Below, in pieces: positions 1 to 13,577 of a stretch of DNA of 42,583 nt. The position numbers and the translations under genes were made by a program. Each line of letters begins with the position of its first letter. Position 1 is the stretch's first letter. The stretch comes from Pseudo-nitzschia pungens. Its lineage: Eukaryota; Bacillariophyta; Bacillariophyceae; Bacillariales; Bacillariaceae. The notes below the pieces were generated by a model. The model was not told the DNA's origin. It did not search any database and was given only the letters and a program-made list of their open reading frames with translations. The stretch spans positions 5,114,548-5,157,130 of the forward strand of contig CM074764.1 in NCBI GenBank assembly GCA_037355855.1, written 5' to 3'.

Positions 1-780
1 ACTTAAAGTTACATATTGAATTCCCCCAATTAAATCTGATAAAGGTGGATTTTTAATTAAATTTTCCAAACAATTACCATGAGTAGTTCCAATCAATTGA
101 ACACCTTTCTCTGCAATTGTTCGAGCAGCTAAAACTTCTAATTCTGTTCCAATTTCATCAATGATAATTACTTGCGGCATATGATTTTCCACAGCTTCAA
201 TCATAACTTGATGCTGTAGTTCTGTTTTTGGAACTTGCATTCGCCTTGCACGTCCAATTCCAGAATGAGTGATATCACTATCACCACCAATTTCATTAGA
301 TGTGTCAATAATAATTACCCTTTTCTCCATTTCATTGGCTAAAACTCGACCGATCTCACGAATAATTGTTGTTTTTCCAACACCAGGTTTTCCTAAAATC
401 AGGATAGATTTTTCGGATTCTAATAAATCACGAATTACTGAAACGGTTCCAAAGATAGAACGACCAATTCTACAAGTTAACCCATTTATTAAAAATTGGC
501 GATTTCGAATACAACTTATGCGATGAAGTGTTCGTTGAATACCGGCACGATTTTCATTACTAAATTTACTTAAATGTTTGGTAACAAAATCAATATCTTG
601 CCATGATATAATTTTTTGAGATAGATATTCAGGACCATAAGTAAATCGTGCTTCAGGACGTCGTCCTAAGTCAAGAATAATTTCTACCATCTGATCATGA
701 TAAGAATGGTTCCTAAGAGTTTGTTGAAGAAAAACCGGTAAATTTTCAATTAATTTTTCGAAATCATTAGTTAAAGTCAT
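1..780 (-). CDS. ycf45: Ycf45, SpoIIIAA-like P-loop ATPase (partial, 3' end outside window)
   Basis: An open frame runs on the minus strand from the ATG at 780 to the window edge (260 codons, no stop), so the C-terminus is missing. A Walker A motif GKPGVGKT lies at about residues 130-137 and a Walker B-like IIIDEIG further on, which fits the Ycf45 / stage III sporulation AA-like ATPase family found in cyanobacteria and red-lineage plastids. Its role in plastids is not firmly established; the family is a P-loop ATPase sometimes carrying a C-terminal nucleic-acid-binding region, which cannot be checked here. It is the last visible gene of a minus-strand run bas1-rpl35-rpl20-ycf45, 74 nt after rpl20. 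The opposite-strand ORF at 269-526 is a shadow of this gene. Confidence 0.9.
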   Translation of the reverse strand, partial: MTLTNDFEKLIENLPVFLQQTLRNHSYHDQMVEIILDLGRRPEARFTYGPEYLSQKIISWQDIDFVTKHLSKFSNENRAGIQRTLHRISCIRNRQFLINGLTCRIGRSIFGTVSVIRDLLESEKSILILGKPGVGKTTIIREIGRVLANEMEKRVIIIDTSNEIGGDSDITHSGIGRARRMQVPKTELQHQVMIEAVENHMPQVIIIDEIGTELEVLAARTIAEKGVQLIGTTHGNCLENLIKNPPLSDLIGGIQYVTLS

Positions 781-854
781 GAACAAAAGAATATTAGTAA
801 ATTTATAATTTAAATTTCCCTCGAGAATACAGAGTAATTTAAATTAGTTTATAT

Positions 855-1199
855 TTATTTAATAGTAGTTAATAAAGATTGGAATGTTGAACTATCTAAA
901 ATAGCAATTTGTGATAACATTTTACGGTTTAAATCAATATTTGATTTTTTAAATTTATTGATAACCTGACTATATGTGATTCCATTTGCTCTTGAAGCTG
1001 CATTAATTCGACGAATCCAGATTTTTCTAAAAATTCGTTTCTTTTGTTTGCGACCAATATATGAGTATCTTAAAGCTTTCATAACTTGTTGATTTGCAAC
1101 CCTGAATAAAACAGAATGTGCACCACGATATCCACTTGCAAGGGCTAGAATTTTTTTTCGACGTTTACGAGCTACATTTCCACGTTTGACTCTTACCAT
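855..1199 (-). CDS. rpl20: 50S ribosomal protein L20
   Basis: The product is 114 residues, the normal length for bacterial/plastid bL20. It has the highly basic N-terminus ([16 protein letters not shown]) and the conserved segment with [20 protein letters not shown] and NGITYSQVI that binds 23S rRNA. L20 acts early in assembly of the large subunit. It lies 23 nt downstream of rpl35 on the same strand, the same rpl35-rpl20 pairing found in bacteria, so the two are very probably co-transcribed. Nothing looks broken. Confidence 0.97.
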   Translation of the reverse strand: MVRVKRGNVARKRRKKILALASGYRGAHSVLFRVANQQVMKALRYSYIGRKQKKRIFRKIWIRRINAASRANGITYSQVINKFKKSNIDLNRKMLSQIAILDSSTFQSLLTTIK

Positions 1200-1222
1200 T
1201 TGTAATTTTGTTGTTTAGTAAT

Positions 1223-1417
1223 CTAATAAGGTAACATTAATTTAATCGGCGCTTTATCACTTTTATTGACACATAAAACTTGTGACAATTTTCGTTTTTG
1301 TTTATTTGATTTTTTCATCAATAAATGACCTTTATAAGCATGACGACGTAAAAAATTGTTCGTTCCAGTAATTTTATATCGTTTTGCGGCTGCTTTTCGT
1401 GTTTTTAATTTTGGCAT
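1223..1417 (-). CDS. rpl35: 50S ribosomal protein L35
   Basis: This is a 64-residue basic protein beginning MPKLKTRKAAAKRYKITG, the diagnostic start of bL35, with the typical RRHAYKGHLL motif in the middle. It is a structural component of the plastid large ribosomal subunit. The start codon lies only 6 nt beyond the stop codon of bas1, and rpl20 follows 23 nt after it. This tight spacing suggests a single transcript carrying bas1, rpl35, rpl20 and perhaps ycf45. Confidence 0.97.
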   Translation of the reverse strand: MPKLKTRKAAAKRYKITGTNNFLRRHAYKGHLLMKKSNKQKRKLSQVLCVNKSDKAPIKLMLPY

Positions 1418-1423
1418 AAAATT

Positions 1424-2035
1424 TTATTTAGACTTGTTAAGATACAATTTTTTAAAATAAGCTTTTGATTTCAAAGGATGAGAATATAAAATTTGATCAC
1501 CATTTCTCCAATCAACAGGACATGCCTGACCAGGATTTTCTTGGATATATTGAATTGATTTGAGAACTCTTAGTAATTCATCTATATTTCTTCCACATAA
1601 TAAATTATTAACTGTATAGTATTGGATAATTCCTTCCTTGTCAATAATAAATATACCTGGAAATGAAAGGCCATCATTTGTTAATAGATGGTATTTTTTT
1701 GTGATAGTTTGATTTAAATCAGAGACTAAAGGATAGTTTAATTTTCCTAATCCCCCTTGACTTCGATTTGCTAATAAATACTGTAAGTGTGAGAAAGGAC
1801 TATCAGTTGAAATTGCCAAAATCTGAGTGGATAATTGGTGAAATTCATGAATCCGATTACTTAATTCAATTAATTCTGTAGGAGAAACCGAAGTAAAATT
1901 TGCTGGATAAAATACTAAAAGAACATATTTTTTTCCATGATAATCCGATAATCGAATTTTTCCGAGCCTATTTTTATAAATTCCAACAGTTAAGAAATTT
2001 GGCGCCATTTTTCCGATTTGAGGTAAATTAGTCAT
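1424..2035 (-). CDS. bas1: Peroxiredoxin-family protein (Bas1/Ycf42) lacking the peroxidatic cysteine
   Basis: This 203-residue protein has the thioredoxin-fold layout of typical 2-Cys peroxiredoxins (AhpC/Prx1). Visible are the PxxxTxx active-site loop (P44, T48), the GGLG motif (94-97), FIID (129-132), a late CP..W motif (C172) matching the resolving cysteine, and a C-terminal YF pair (193-194). Oddly, the peroxidatic cysteine that should close the PxxxTxxC motif is serine (S51, codon TCT), and the active-site arginine before GxFIID is proline (P126, CCA). Peroxidase activity by the known mechanism is therefore unlikely. The frame is intact, of normal length, and sits 6 nt upstream of rpl35, so it does not look like an ordinary pseudogene. 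Family assignment is firm; function is open. Confidence 0.9.
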   Translation of the reverse strand: MTNLPQIGKMAPNFLTVGIYKNRLGKIRLSDYHGKKYVLLVFYPANFTSVSPTELIELSNRIHEFHQLSTQILAISTDSPFSHLQYLLANRSQGGLGKLNYPLVSDLNQTITKKYHLLTNDGLSFPGIFIIDKEGIIQYYTVNNLLCGRNIDELLRVLKSIQYIQENPGQACPVDWRNGDQILYSHPLKSKAYFKKLYLNKSK

Positions 2036-2146
2036 AAATAAAAAATTTATATTTATACCATTATAATTATAATTTACTAGAAAGAGTACTATTATTTAAA
2101 AGTAATTTTATCTTTAAAAAAATTTACTAATTTTGTCGATAAATAG

Positions 2147-2176
2147 TTGGTTTGAAGTTAGACTATCTGTTATGAT
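2147..2176 (+). promoter_or_regulatory. Possible sigma70-type promoter for ftsH
   Basis: In the 188-bp divergent spacer between bas1 and ftsH, TTGGTT (2147-2152) and TATGAT (2171-2176) are separated by 18 bp. This matches the -35/-10 arrangement used by plastid-encoded RNA polymerase. It lies about 48 bp upstream of the ftsH ATG. AT-rich spacers produce such matches easily, so this is a weak call. Confidence 0.35.
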
Positions 2177-2223
2177 ATTAATTAAAAATAAGTAAGTTAT
2201 AAATTAATAAGGAAATAAATTAG

Positions 2224-4095
2224 ATGAATAAGGATACAATACAAAAGATTCTTATTGGCTTGTTTGTCAGTGCTTGTATCTTTTTAGGGATTCAAGTGAT
2301 GGATGTAGACAATATTTTAGAAGTTGATAAAAATTCAACAAAAACAGAAATGACTGTTGCTTCGAGTGGTTCAAGAATGACATATGGAAGATTCTTAGAA
2401 TATTTAGAACTTGGCTGGGTAAAACAGGTTGATTTATATGATAATAATCGAAATGCAATCGTTTTAGCGTCAAGTCCGGAATTGGGTAATCGCCCACAGG
2501 CTATCCGTGTTGAAATTCCAGTTGGCGCATCGCAATTAATTCAAAAGTTAAAAGAGTACAACATTGACTTTGATGCTCACCCGCTTCCACAAAAAAGTCT
2601 TTTAATTACTATTGCTAGTAATTTAATTTTACCATTAGTTTTTATTGCTGGGTTAATCTTCTTTTTCCAAAATTCTGAAAACTTCCCGCAAAATAACGGA
2701 ATGTCTCCAATGAATTTAGGAAAATCAACAGCTCGATATGATCAACGTCCAGAAACAGGAATTTCTTTTGATGATATAGCGGGAATTGATGAAGCAAAAG
2801 CTGAATTTGAGGAAATTGTTTCATTTTTACGTGAACCAGAACGTTATACATTAGTTGGTGCAAAAATTCCAAAAGGGGTTTTATTAGTTGGACCTCCAGG
2901 AACAGGAAAAACATTATTAGCAAAAGCTATTGCAAGTGAAGCAAATGTGCCATTTTATAATGTTGCCGGTTCAGAGTTTGTAGAAATGTTCATTGGTATT
3001 GGGGCAGCGAGAATTCGTGACTTATTTAAAAAAGCCTCTGAAAATACACCTTGTATTGTTTTCATTGATGAAATTGATGCAGTTGGTCGTGAACGTGGTG
3101 CTGGTATTGGTGGCGGTAATGATGAGCGTGAGCAAACATTAAATCAGTTATTAACTGAAATGGATGGTTTTAAAGAGAATAAAGGTGTTATTGTAGTTGG
3201 AGCTACAAACCGAGTTGATATTTTAGATTCTGCTTTATTACGTCCTGGTCGTTTTGATCGACAAATTACTGTTGGATTACCAGACAGATTAGGAAGACTT
3301 GGAATTTTAAAAGTTCATGCGAGAAACAAACCTTTAGATAAAGATGTTTCATTAATTCAAATTGCAAATCGAACACCAGGATTCTCTGGGGCAGACTTAG
3401 CAAACTTATTGAATGAATCAGCTATTTTAGCAACTCGTTATAAGAAAGATACAATTTCGAAGAACGAAATCAATGAAGCGGTTGATCGAATCATTGGGGG
3501 AATCGCGGGTTCTGCTATGGAAGATACAAAAAATAAAAAATTAATTGCATATCACGAAGTAGGTCATGCAATTGTGGGTTCGTTATTACAAAATCATGAT
3601 GCTGTAGAAAAAGTAACATTAATTCCACGTGGAAGTGCGAAAGGATTAACTTGGTTTGCTCCAGATGAAGACCAAATGTTAATTTCTCGTGCTCAATTAT
3701 TAGCAAGAATAACTACAACATTAGGTGGTCGAGTGGCTGAACGTGTGATTTTTGGCGAAACAGAAGTAACAACAGGAGCCAGCAGTGATTTACAACAAGT
3801 AACTCGCGTTGCTCGCCAAATGGTAACACGCTACGGTATGTCAATTCTTGGTCCAATTGCATTAGAAAATGATAACAATGAATTACTTTTCAAAGGTGAG
3901 ATGTCAAATCGAATTGATGCTGAAGTTTGTAGAATTGTAAATCATTGTGAACAATTAGCAACGAGAATTGTTCGTGATAATCGTGTAATTATTGATTTAA
4001 TTGTTGAACGTTTGTTAGATGCAGAAACATTAGATGGTGATGAGTTCCGTAATTTAGTAGAACAATATACAATTCCACCTGCACAAATGAAATAA
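2224..4095 (+). CDS. ftsH: FtsH ATP-dependent zinc metalloprotease
   Basis: The product is a 623-residue thylakoid-type FtsH. A membrane helix at about residues 7-25 is followed by a lumenal/periplasmic-type domain, then a second membrane helix at about 126-150. The AAA+ domain has Walker A GPPGTGKT (223-230), Walker B FIDEID, and second-region-of-homology arginines in [11 protein letters not shown]. The zinc-protease domain has HEVGH (444-448) with a third-ligand aspartate in GASSDLQ (D522). HEVGH has valine where HEAGH is usual, which still fits HExxH. In the family this enzyme degrades damaged photosystem II D1 protein and other membrane proteins. The gene stands alone on the plus strand, convergent with atpA. 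Confidence 0.98.
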   Translation: MNKDTIQKILIGLFVSACIFLGIQVMDVDNILEVDKNSTKTEMTVASSGSRMTYGRFLEYLELGWVKQVDLYDNNRNAIVLASSPELGNRPQAIRVEIPVGASQLIQKLKEYNIDFDAHPLPQKSLLITIASNLILPLVFIAGLIFFFQNSENFPQNNGMSPMNLGKSTARYDQRPETGISFDDIAGIDEAKAEFEEIVSFLREPERYTLVGAKIPKGVLLVGPPGTGKTLLAKAIASEANVPFYNVAGSEFVEMFIGIGAARIRDLFKKASENTPCIVFIDEIDAVGRERGAGIGGGNDEREQTLNQLLTEMDGFKENKGVIVVGATNRVDILDSALLRPGRFDRQITVGLPDRLGRLGILKVHARNKPLDKDVSLIQIANRTPGFSGADLANLLNESAILATRYKKDTISKNEINEAVDRIIGGIAGSAMEDTKNKKLIAYHEVGHAIVGSLLQNHDAVEKVTLIPRGSAKGLTWFAPDEDQMLISRAQLLARITTTLGGRVAERVIFGETEVTTGASSDLQQVTRVARQMVTRYGMSILGPIALENDNNELLFKGEMSNRIDAEVCRIVNHCEQLATRIVRDNRVIIDLIVERLLDAETLDGDEFRNLVEQYTIPPAQMK

Positions 4096-4120
4096 AAACG
4101 CTTTAGCTTTAATTAAAAAG

Positions 4121-4160
4121 TTTTCATTCTTATTACTTTTAAAGGTAATAAGAATGAAAA
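4121..4160. terminator. Bidirectional hairpin between ftsH and atpA
   Basis: A perfect 16-bp inverted repeat (4121-4136 with 4145-4160, 8-nt loop) sits between the converging 3' ends of ftsH (+) and atpA (-). T/A-rich tracts flank both sides, so it could end or stabilise both transcripts. Confidence 0.75.
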
Positions 4161-4174
4161 TTATTATTTATTAT

Positions 4175-5734
<1,560 letters not shown>

Positions 5735-6298
5735 TTAAATTTCTAACACAGTATCTAGATGTTTTGCTAGTTTTTGTAATTGATTTTTAACTGTAAAATC
5801 AATAACTTTTGATTCTGTTTTAATTAAAAATCCACCAATTAAACTAGGGTCAACATTAATTACTAATCGAATTTCTCTAGCATTCGTTAATTCTTTTAAT
5901 TTTTGAATTAGCGTATCTTTTTGTAAATTTGTAAAAGCAGATGCTGTTGAAACTTCAATCATTTTAATTGACGCAGTTTGATAAATTAATTCTAAATAAG
6001 CATCAATAACTGACGTTAATAAATTAATTCGATCACGTTCAACTAAAACCATTAAGAAATTAAAAGTATCAGTATTAAGTTGCGACTTTAATGTTTTCGT
6101 TAAAATCCCACGTTTTACTTCTTGTTTTACAATAGGATTGTTTAGATATTCTAATAATTCTGGAGTTTCCTCAAGGAAGATATCTAAATTTTGAAAATCT
6201 GCTGTAATTTGATGCATGATGTTCTTTTCAACAGAAAAGTCAAATAAGGCACGTGCATAAGGAGCTGCAATTTTCGATGTTAAGGGATTTCCACTCAT
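5735..6298 (-). CDS. atpD: ATP synthase CF1 subunit delta
   Basis: The 187-residue product begins with the delta/OSCP signature ([14 protein letters not shown]) and ends with the conserved [23 protein letters not shown] region. Delta connects the peripheral stalk (b, b') to the top of F1. Its start codon overlaps the stop of atpF in an ATGA tetranucleotide (6295-6298), and an AAAGGAG ribosome-binding sequence lies within the end of atpF, so translation of the two is probably coupled. A plastid location for this gene is typical of red-lineage algae and absent from land plants. Confidence 0.98.
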   Translation of the reverse strand: MSGNPLTSKIAAPYARALFDFSVEKNIMHQITADFQNLDIFLEETPELLEYLNNPIVKQEVKRGILTKTLKSQLNTDTFNFLMVLVERDRINLLTSVIDAYLELIYQTASIKMIEVSTASAFTNLQKDTLIQKLKELTNAREIRLVINVDPSLIGGFLIKTESKVIDFTVKNQLQKLAKHLDTVLEI

Positions 6299-6831
6299 AA
6301 TAAATCTCCTTTTAATTTATCAATAGTCTCATTAATTAGAGCACTTGAACGTTCTTCCGATTTAAATGTTTCTTGTACACGAGTTAATGTTCGTTGTAAT
6401 ACAAGCGTAATAATTTGCTGTTTAATTTCAACAAATATTTGACGTTCTTTAGAACGGAAAGTTGCTAATGCACGGTCAAAGCGAACTGTTAAATCTTTTT
6501 TAGCTTGAAACGCATCTGATTCAAGTAATACTTTTTTAGTTGCAACAGCTTCATTTTTAATTTCACTGATAACAATATTTGCTTGATTCAATTGTTTTTG
6601 AGCTTCATCTAGACGTTTCTTCGCTTCGCTTAATCTATCTTCAGCATCTTGAACACCTTTTACAATCGTTGTTCTTCGTTCTTCTAATAATGATCCTAAA
6701 AAGTCTCGACCGGTATAAAATAATATTCCAAGCAATGCTGCAATATTAATTAAACCTGTTTCTAGAATATCGGTATTTAAACTAATGCCTTCATTGGCAA
6801 GTAATGTAAAAATCTGATCAAAATTTTCCAT
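6295..6831 (-). CDS. atpF: ATP synthase CF0 subunit b (AtpF)
   Basis: This 178-residue protein has one membrane helix near residues 25-48 ([20 protein letters not shown]) followed by a long charged helix ending in a delta-binding C-terminus. It is the b subunit of the peripheral stalk. No intron is present, unlike land-plant atpF. It follows atpG by 62 nt and overlaps atpD by 4 nt. Confidence 0.97.
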   Translation of the reverse strand: MENFDQIFTLLANEGISLNTDILETGLINIAALLGILFYTGRDFLGSLLEERRTTIVKGVQDAEDRLSEAKKRLDEAQKQLNQANIVISEIKNEAVATKKVLLESDAFQAKKDLTVRFDRALATFRSKERQIFVEIKQQIITLVLQRTLTRVQETFKSEERSSALINETIDKLKGDLL

Positions 6832-6893
6832 GTTTTCGATTTTTTATCTAAACTGTTCACTTATAGAAAGAAAAATTACAGTTCACAAAAAAT

Positions 6894-7364
6894 TTAAATT
6901 GCTAATCTAGCTTCAATATCTGTCGCTAATGACTGAACAATTTCGTCTAAATTATTAAGTGCAATTTCTTTTTTAGCAAAAAGATCTTTAGTAATAGTAT
7001 CTAATAAATTATCAATATATTTTTGAGAAATATTTACTTCTACTTCTAAGATTTCTTTATGAATTTTTTGTGATTTTGTAATTTCTAATTGAGCTTGTTT
7101 ACGGACATCCTCTAACTCTTGTTCATATTGTGTTGTTAGTTTATTAGCTTCTGCTAATATTTCTGAAGCTTCGCTAAGATTTGTTAGAATATATTCTTTT
7201 CGCTCTTCAATGATTGTTAATAATGGATTATATAAAATCACATTTAAAAGAATCATTAATAGTAAAAATTGAATTGCTACTAATGGTAATGTTGCATTTA
7301 TATCAAATAATCCACCAGGTCCACTAACTTCTGAACTTGAGATTAAAATTGAAAAATTAATCAT
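6894..7364 (-). CDS. atpG: ATP synthase CF0 subunit b' (AtpG, subunit II)
   Basis: This 156-residue protein has an N-terminal segment [32 protein letters not shown] that forms the membrane anchor, then a heptad-rich charged helix. The GLFDxxATLP signature separates b' from b. It pairs with AtpF in the peripheral stalk. It lies between atpH and atpF in the usual cyanobacterial order. In green plants the gene is nuclear, so its presence fits a red-derived plastid. Confidence 0.96.
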   Translation of the reverse strand: MINFSILISSSEVSGPGGLFDINATLPLVAIQFLLLMILLNVILYNPLLTIIEERKEYILTNLSEASEILAEANKLTTQYEQELEDVRKQAQLEITKSQKIHKEILEVEVNISQKYIDNLLDTITKDLFAKKEIALNNLDEIVQSLATDIEARLAI

Positions 7365-7400
7365 ATAAAATCTATATACTATAGAATTAAAGTTTTGTTA

Positions 7401-7448
7401 ATAAAAACCTGTTAATTAGGTTTTTATTTTGGTGTAAGAATTTCTTAC
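7401..7448. terminator. Hairpins between atpH and atpG
   Basis: Two stem-loops occupy the 93-nt spacer: a 10-bp stem (7401-7410 with 7418-7427) and a 6-bp stem (7434-7439 with 7443-7448) directly after the atpH stop. They may cause partial termination or protect the atpH 3' end, which would suit the high stoichiometry of the c ring. That role is inference. Confidence 0.5.
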
Positions 7449-7457
7449 GTCTTAGAA

Positions 7458-7736
<279 letters not shown>

Positions 7737-7766
7737 TTAAAAAATCTAATCTTGGTCAGTCAAAAC

Positions 7767-8495
7767 TTATTCAAGAGCTTCTGCAATATAAGCAGCAGCT
7801 AATGTTGAGAAAATTAAAGCTTGTACTGAACCAGCAAAAATCCCTAATAACATGATTGGTAAAGGAATTACCAACGGAACTAATGAAGTTAATACAGTAA
7901 TTGTTAATTCATCAGCTAAAACATTCCCGAATAATCGGAAACTTAATGATAACGGCTTTGTAAAATCTTCTAGAATATTAATTGGTAAAAGAAGTGGAAT
8001 TGGTTGAACATAACGTTTAAAATATCCAAACCCTTTTTTACTTAAACCCGCATAAAAATAAGCAAGTGAAGTTAATAATGCTAATGCAACTGTTGTATTA
8101 ATATCATTTGTAGGAGCAGCAAATTCTCCTTCTGGCAATTCAATTAATTTCCAAGGGATAATCGCCCCTGCCCAGTTACATCCAAAAATAAAGAAGAATA
8201 ACGTTCCAATAAATGGAATCCATTCTTTATAAAAACTCTCACCTAATTGATCTTTAGCAATGTCAGTTACAAATTCAACTGCTGTTTCCATAAAATTTTG
8301 GAAACCATGGGGAATTCGTTCTGCATTTGAACTACCTAAGAATGCAAACAATAATAATACTGCAAATACAAACCAGATAACTACAAGCACTTGACCATGT
8401 ACTAAAAATCCTGCAAGATTCCAGTAAAAATGTTTTCCAACTTCTGCTTCCGCTAATAGTGTGAACATATTTGAATCAAACATTTCTGGGTACAA
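7767..8495 (-). CDS. atpI: ATP synthase CF0 subunit a (AtpI, subunit IV)
   Basis: This is a 242-residue multi-helix membrane protein with the family signature [16 protein letters not shown]187 there is the essential arginine facing the c-ring glutamate. The protein forms the proton half-channels of CF0. It is first in the atp cluster, 108 nt downstream of sufC on the same strand. An AT-rich spacer at 8496-8603 may carry the atp promoter. Confidence 0.99.
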   Translation of the reverse strand: MYPEMFDSNMFTLLAEAEVGKHFYWNLAGFLVHGQVLVVIWFVFAVLLLFAFLGSSNAERIPHGFQNFMETAVEFVTDIAKDQLGESFYKEWIPFIGTLFFFIFGCNWAGAIIPWKLIELPEGEFAAPTNDINTTVALALLTSLAYFYAGLSKKGFGYFKRYVQPIPLLLPINILEDFTKPLSLSFRLFGNVLADELTITVLTSLVPLVIPLPIMLLGIFAGSVQALIFSTLAAAYIAEALE

Positions 8496-8603
8496 AAAAT
8501 TTAACTAATTTAGTAAATTACCCAATATTAAAAAATATATAGGAACATGATAGATTATAAATGAATTTATCATAATTTAGGGATATATTTATAAAAAAGC
8601 TTT

Positions 8604-9362
8604 TTATTTTTTTAACCATTCGTAACCTTTCGCTTCTAGTTGGGTTGCTAAATCAGCTGAACCCGTTTTTGTAATTTGACCATTTTGCATTACATGGACA
8701 TAGGTTGGAGTAATATAATCTAATAATCGCTGATAATGAGTAATCAATAAAATTCCTTTCGAGGGACTCATGAAATTATTGATTCCTGCTGAAATTGTTT
8801 TCAATGCATCAATATCTAAGCCTGAATCTGTTTCATCTAAAATCACTAATTCAGAATCCAATAAAATCATTTGTAGAATCTCATTTCGTTTTTTCTCACC
8901 CCCTGAAAATCCTTCATTAACATTTCGATTTAAAAAAGCTGGGGACATCTTAACCAGTTCTAATTTCTCGTTAATAATTTGAAAGAACTCAATTGGAGTA
9001 ACTTCAGGTTTATTATAAAATTTTTGTTTCGCATTGTAGGCCAAACGTAGAAAATCTTCATTACTAACACCCGGAATTTCAATAGGATACTGAAAAGCTA
9101 AAAATATTCCTAAATGTGATCTTTCCTCAGGTTCAAGGTCTAAAATACTTAGCCCTTTAAAAAGAATCTCACCATCTAATACTGAATAGGCAGGATGGCC
9201 AGCTAAAACTTTTGAAAAAGTACTTTTTCCTGAACCATTAGGTCCCATAATGGCATGAATTTCACCTTGATTGATTTTTAAGTTAAAATCTTTTAAAATT
9301 TCATTTTCATTGATAGAAACGTGTAAATTTTTGACTTCTAAAAGAGTTAAATTTGAATTCAT
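8604..9362 (-). CDS. sufC: SufC, Fe-S cluster assembly ATPase
   Basis: This 252-residue ABC-type ATPase (Ycf16) has Walker [10 protein letters not shown] (40-48), the signature [11 protein letters not shown] (from about residue 152), Walker B LVILDE and an H-loop in ITHYQR. With SufB (and SufD) it forms the scaffold complex that builds iron-sulfur clusters for photosystem I and ferredoxin. Its ATG overlaps the sufB TAA by one base (TAATG at 9360-9364), which indicates coupled translation. Confidence 0.98.
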   Translation of the reverse strand: MNSNLTLLEVKNLHVSINENEILKDFNLKINQGEIHAIMGPNGSGKSTFSKVLAGHPAYSVLDGEILFKGLSILDLEPEERSHLGIFLAFQYPIEIPGVSNEDFLRLAYNAKQKFYNKPEVTPIEFFQIINEKLELVKMSPAFLNRNVNEGFSGGEKKRNEILQMILLDSELVILDETDSGLDIDALKTISAGINNFMSPSKGILLITHYQRLLDYITPTYVHVMQNGQITKTGSADLATQLEAKGYEWLKK

Positions 9363-10822
9363 TAGCCAACACTTCCTTCTAATTTTAAAGTTAATAAGTT
9401 ATCTGCTTCTGCAGCAAATTCAAGAGGTAATTCTGTGAAAATTTCACGACAAAAACCGCTGATCATTAATTCAACAGCTTTTTCTAATTCTATACCACGC
9501 TGTAAAAAGTAAAAAATTTGTTCTTCACCAATTTTGGAAGTTGAAGCTTCGTGTTCAATTTTTGTCGTTGAATTATAAACAGAAATAAATGGGAATGTAT
9601 TTGCATTGGATAAATTACCAATTAATAATGAATCACATTGAGAATAATTACGTGCACCATGAGCCTTATTCAATACATTTACAAATCCACGGTAACTATT
9701 TTTAGATTTACCAGCAGAAATACCTTTGGAGATAATTCGACTTCGTGAATTTTTACCAATATGCATCATTTTTGTTCCCGTATCCGCTTGCTGATAATTA
9801 TTCGTTAATGCAACGGAATAAAACTCACCTTGTGAGTTATCACCCATTAAAACACAACTTGGGTATTTCCATGTGATTGCAGATCCCGTTTCAACTTGTG
9901 TCCAGGAAATTTTTGAATTGGCTCCAGCACATAAACCACGTTTAGTCACAAAGTTATAAATTCCCCCCTTACCATATTCATTTCCTGAATACCAATTCTG
10001 AACTGTTGAATATTTAATTGTGGCATTTTCTAAAGCTACTAATTCAACAACAGCTGCATGAAGTTGATTGGTATCATACTGAGGAGCAGTACAACCTTCT
10101 AAATAATTAACTTGGCTATTTTTTTCAGCAATTAATAATGTGCGTTCAAACTGTCCTGAATTTTCATCATTGATTCTAAAATATGTAGAAATATCTAATG
10201 GACAAATTGTATCCTCGGGAATATAACAAAACGATCCATCCGTAAATACCGCCGAATTTAATGCCGAAAAATAATTATCTCCAATTGGTACAACTGAACC
10301 TAAGTATTTTTTAATTAATTCAGGTGAATGATGAACCGCTTCTGAAATTGATGAAAAAATAATTCCATATTTACTTAATTCATCTTGAAATGTTGTTCCT
10401 ACTGAAACACTATCGAATACCACATCAACAGCAACATTTGCTAATCGTTTTTGTTCCGTTAATGAAATTCCTAATTTTTCAAAAGTTTGCAGTAATTCTG
10501 GATCAACTTCATTTAAATCTTGTAATTTCTTTTTAGATTTAGGCGCGGAATAATAAACAATTTCTTGATAATTAATTTGTGGAAATTTTAAATAAGCCCA
10601 TTCAGGCTCAGACATTTGTTTCCATCTTTTGTATGCCTTTAAACGAAATTCTAACAAAAATTCTGGTTCTTGTTTTTTCTTTGAAATCAAGGTAACCGTT
10701 TGTTCATTTAGTCCTTTCTTAATAATATCTTTTTCAATATTTGTTGAAAATCCATATTGGTAGGTTTTATTTACCAATTTAGTAATATTGGTATTTAAAA
10801 CTTTATTTGATTGGTTAATCAT
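9362..10822 (-). CDS. sufB: SufB, Fe-S cluster assembly scaffold
   Basis: This 486-residue protein (Ycf24) matches SufB over its full length. Visible are [18 protein letters not shown], the [18 protein letters not shown] region, LEGCTAP, and the C-terminal [15 protein letters not shown] and [20 protein letters not shown] segments. SufB receives sulfur and assembles the nascent cluster with SufC. It is the first gene of a long minus-strand run and is divergent from rbcL, with 312 bp between them. Confidence 0.98.
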   Translation of the reverse strand: MINQSNKVLNTNITKLVNKTYQYGFSTNIEKDIIKKGLNEQTVTLISKKKQEPEFLLEFRLKAYKRWKQMSEPEWAYLKFPQINYQEIVYYSAPKSKKKLQDLNEVDPELLQTFEKLGISLTEQKRLANVAVDVVFDSVSVGTTFQDELSKYGIIFSSISEAVHHSPELIKKYLGSVVPIGDNYFSALNSAVFTDGSFCYIPEDTICPLDISTYFRINDENSGQFERTLLIAEKNSQVNYLEGCTAPQYDTNQLHAAVVELVALENATIKYSTVQNWYSGNEYGKGGIYNFVTKRGLCAGANSKISWTQVETGSAITWKYPSCVLMGDNSQGEFYSVALTNNYQQADTGTKMMHIGKNSRSRIISKGISAGKSKNSYRGFVNVLNKAHGARNYSQCDSLLIGNLSNANTFPFISVYNSTTKIEHEASTSKIGEEQIFYFLQRGIELEKAVELMISGFCREIFTELPLEFAAEADNLLTLKLEGSVG

Positions 10823-12607
<1,785 letters not shown>

Positions 12608-12627
12608 TAAATTACTTTTAAAAAATT

Positions 12628-12647
12628 AAAGGAGTATTTGAATAGTG
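12628..12647 (+). promoter_or_regulatory. rbcS ribosome-binding site and GTG start
   Basis: AAAGGAG (12628-12634) lies 10 nt before GTG (12645-12647). An in-frame TGA at 12639-12641 excludes any upstream start, and the next in-frame ATG is at codon 33, inside the conserved fold. GTG is therefore the forced initiation codon. Confidence 0.85.
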
Positions 12648-13064
12648 AGACTTACACAAGGTTGTTTCTCGTTCTTACCAGATTTAACTGATGAACAAAT
12701 TGAAAAGCAAATTGCTTACGCTATTAGCCGCGGTTTAGCAATGAACGTTGAATGGACAGATGATCCACACCCACGTAATAGTTACTGGGAATTATGGGGT
12801 TTACCTTTATTCGATATTAAAGATTCTGCATCTGTAATGTTCGAATTAAAAGAAGCTCGTAAAGCATGTGCTGCTGGTTACATCCGTATTAACGCATTTG
12901 ATGCAAGTTACGGTACTGAAAGTTGTGTTATGTCATTTATCGCAAACCGTCCAGCAAACGAACCAGGTTTCTACTTAGAGCGTACAGAACGTGAAGGTCG
13001 TTTCATTCAATACACAATTAAATCATACAGTGTTCAAGCTAATCCAGAAGGTGCTCGTTACTAA
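12645..13064 (+). CDS. rbcS: Rubisco small subunit (red type)
   Basis: This 139-residue small subunit begins with GTG and reads MRLTQGCFSFLPDLTDEQI, the standard start of red-type RbcS. It includes the C-terminal extension (from about residue 110) that forms the beta-hairpins lining the solvent channel of form ID Rubisco. It assembles with RbcL into the L8S8 enzyme in the pyrenoid/stroma. It is co-transcribed with rbcL and ends at a very strong hairpin terminator. Confidence 0.99.
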   Translation: MRLTQGCFSFLPDLTDEQIEKQIAYAISRGLAMNVEWTDDPHPRNSYWELWGLPLFDIKDSASVMFELKEARKACAAGYIRINAFDASYGTESCVMSFIANRPANEPGFYLERTEREGRFIQYTIKSYSVQANPEGARY

Positions 13065-13134
13065 TATTATTAGTAATTGTGCTAGGATTAACTTCTAATA
13101 ATTAACTTAAACGTTATTTATTCACATTGATTCT

Positions 13135-13176
13135 AAATTTTTGGACAAGAGTTTTTGTACTCTTGTCCAAAAATTT
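13135..13176 (+). terminator. rbcLS terminator hairpin
   Basis: A perfect 18-bp inverted repeat (13135-13152 with 13159-13176, loop TTTTGT) with the GGACAAGAGT core is followed by a short T run. It is among the most stable hairpins in the window and lies about 70 nt after the rbcS stop. Confidence 0.85.
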
Positions 13177-13384
13177 TTTACTATCACAAAATATTCTAAA
13201 AATGACCAACATATCCCTATAACATAGAAGTACTTGATGATTTAAAGGGTTATTGATAGTATTCTTAATCTATTAAAAACTAAATTTATTTTTATTATAT
13301 TTAAATATGATATTATCAGAAATTTCTATTACTTTAAAAATGAAAGTTAGATTTAAATATTTTTAAATCTAACTTTCTTCATAT
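13177..13384. other. rbcS-psaJ convergent spacer, remainder
   Basis: The spacer between the convergent rbcS and psaJ totals 320 bp (13065-13384). Apart from the two terminator hairpins (13135-13176 and 13342-13377) it is AT-rich and I see no gene or RNA in it. Confidence 0.6.
13342..13377 (-). terminator. psaF-psaJ terminator hairpin
   Basis: A perfect 16-bp inverted repeat (13342-13357 with 13362-13377, loop TATT) lies 7 nt beyond the psaJ stop on the minus strand. It faces the rbcLS terminator, so each of the converging units has its own hairpin. Confidence 0.8.
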
Positions 13385-13510
13385 CTAGAAATATAATCCT
13401 AACATATCTGGGAAAAAACGATTAATCTCAATGATAAAACCTGCGGTAAATGTCATCCAAATCGTTAGAAGAACAGGAGCAGTTGATAAATATTTTTGTA
13501 AGTCTTCCAT
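13385..13510 (-). CDS. psaJ: Photosystem I subunit IX (PsaJ)
   Basis: This is a 41-residue single-helix protein starting [18 protein letters not shown] and ending in the family-typical EINRFFPD...LYF. PsaJ stabilises PsaF and the chlorophylls near it at the edge of photosystem I. It lies 67 nt downstream of psaF on the same strand, the usual psaF-psaJ pair, and ends just before a strong hairpin. Confidence 0.96.
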   Translation of the reverse strand: MEDLQKYLSTAPVLLTIWMTFTAGFIIEINRFFPDMLGLYF

Positions 13511-13577
13511 AAAAATTAAGTTAAAGTAAATAATTTACTATTGTTAAATAATATTGAACATGTTGATCATTAAAAAA

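Noticed and set aside
269..526. 85-codon plus-strand frame
   Set aside because: It lies fully antisense to the Walker A region of ycf45 and has no recognisable domain.
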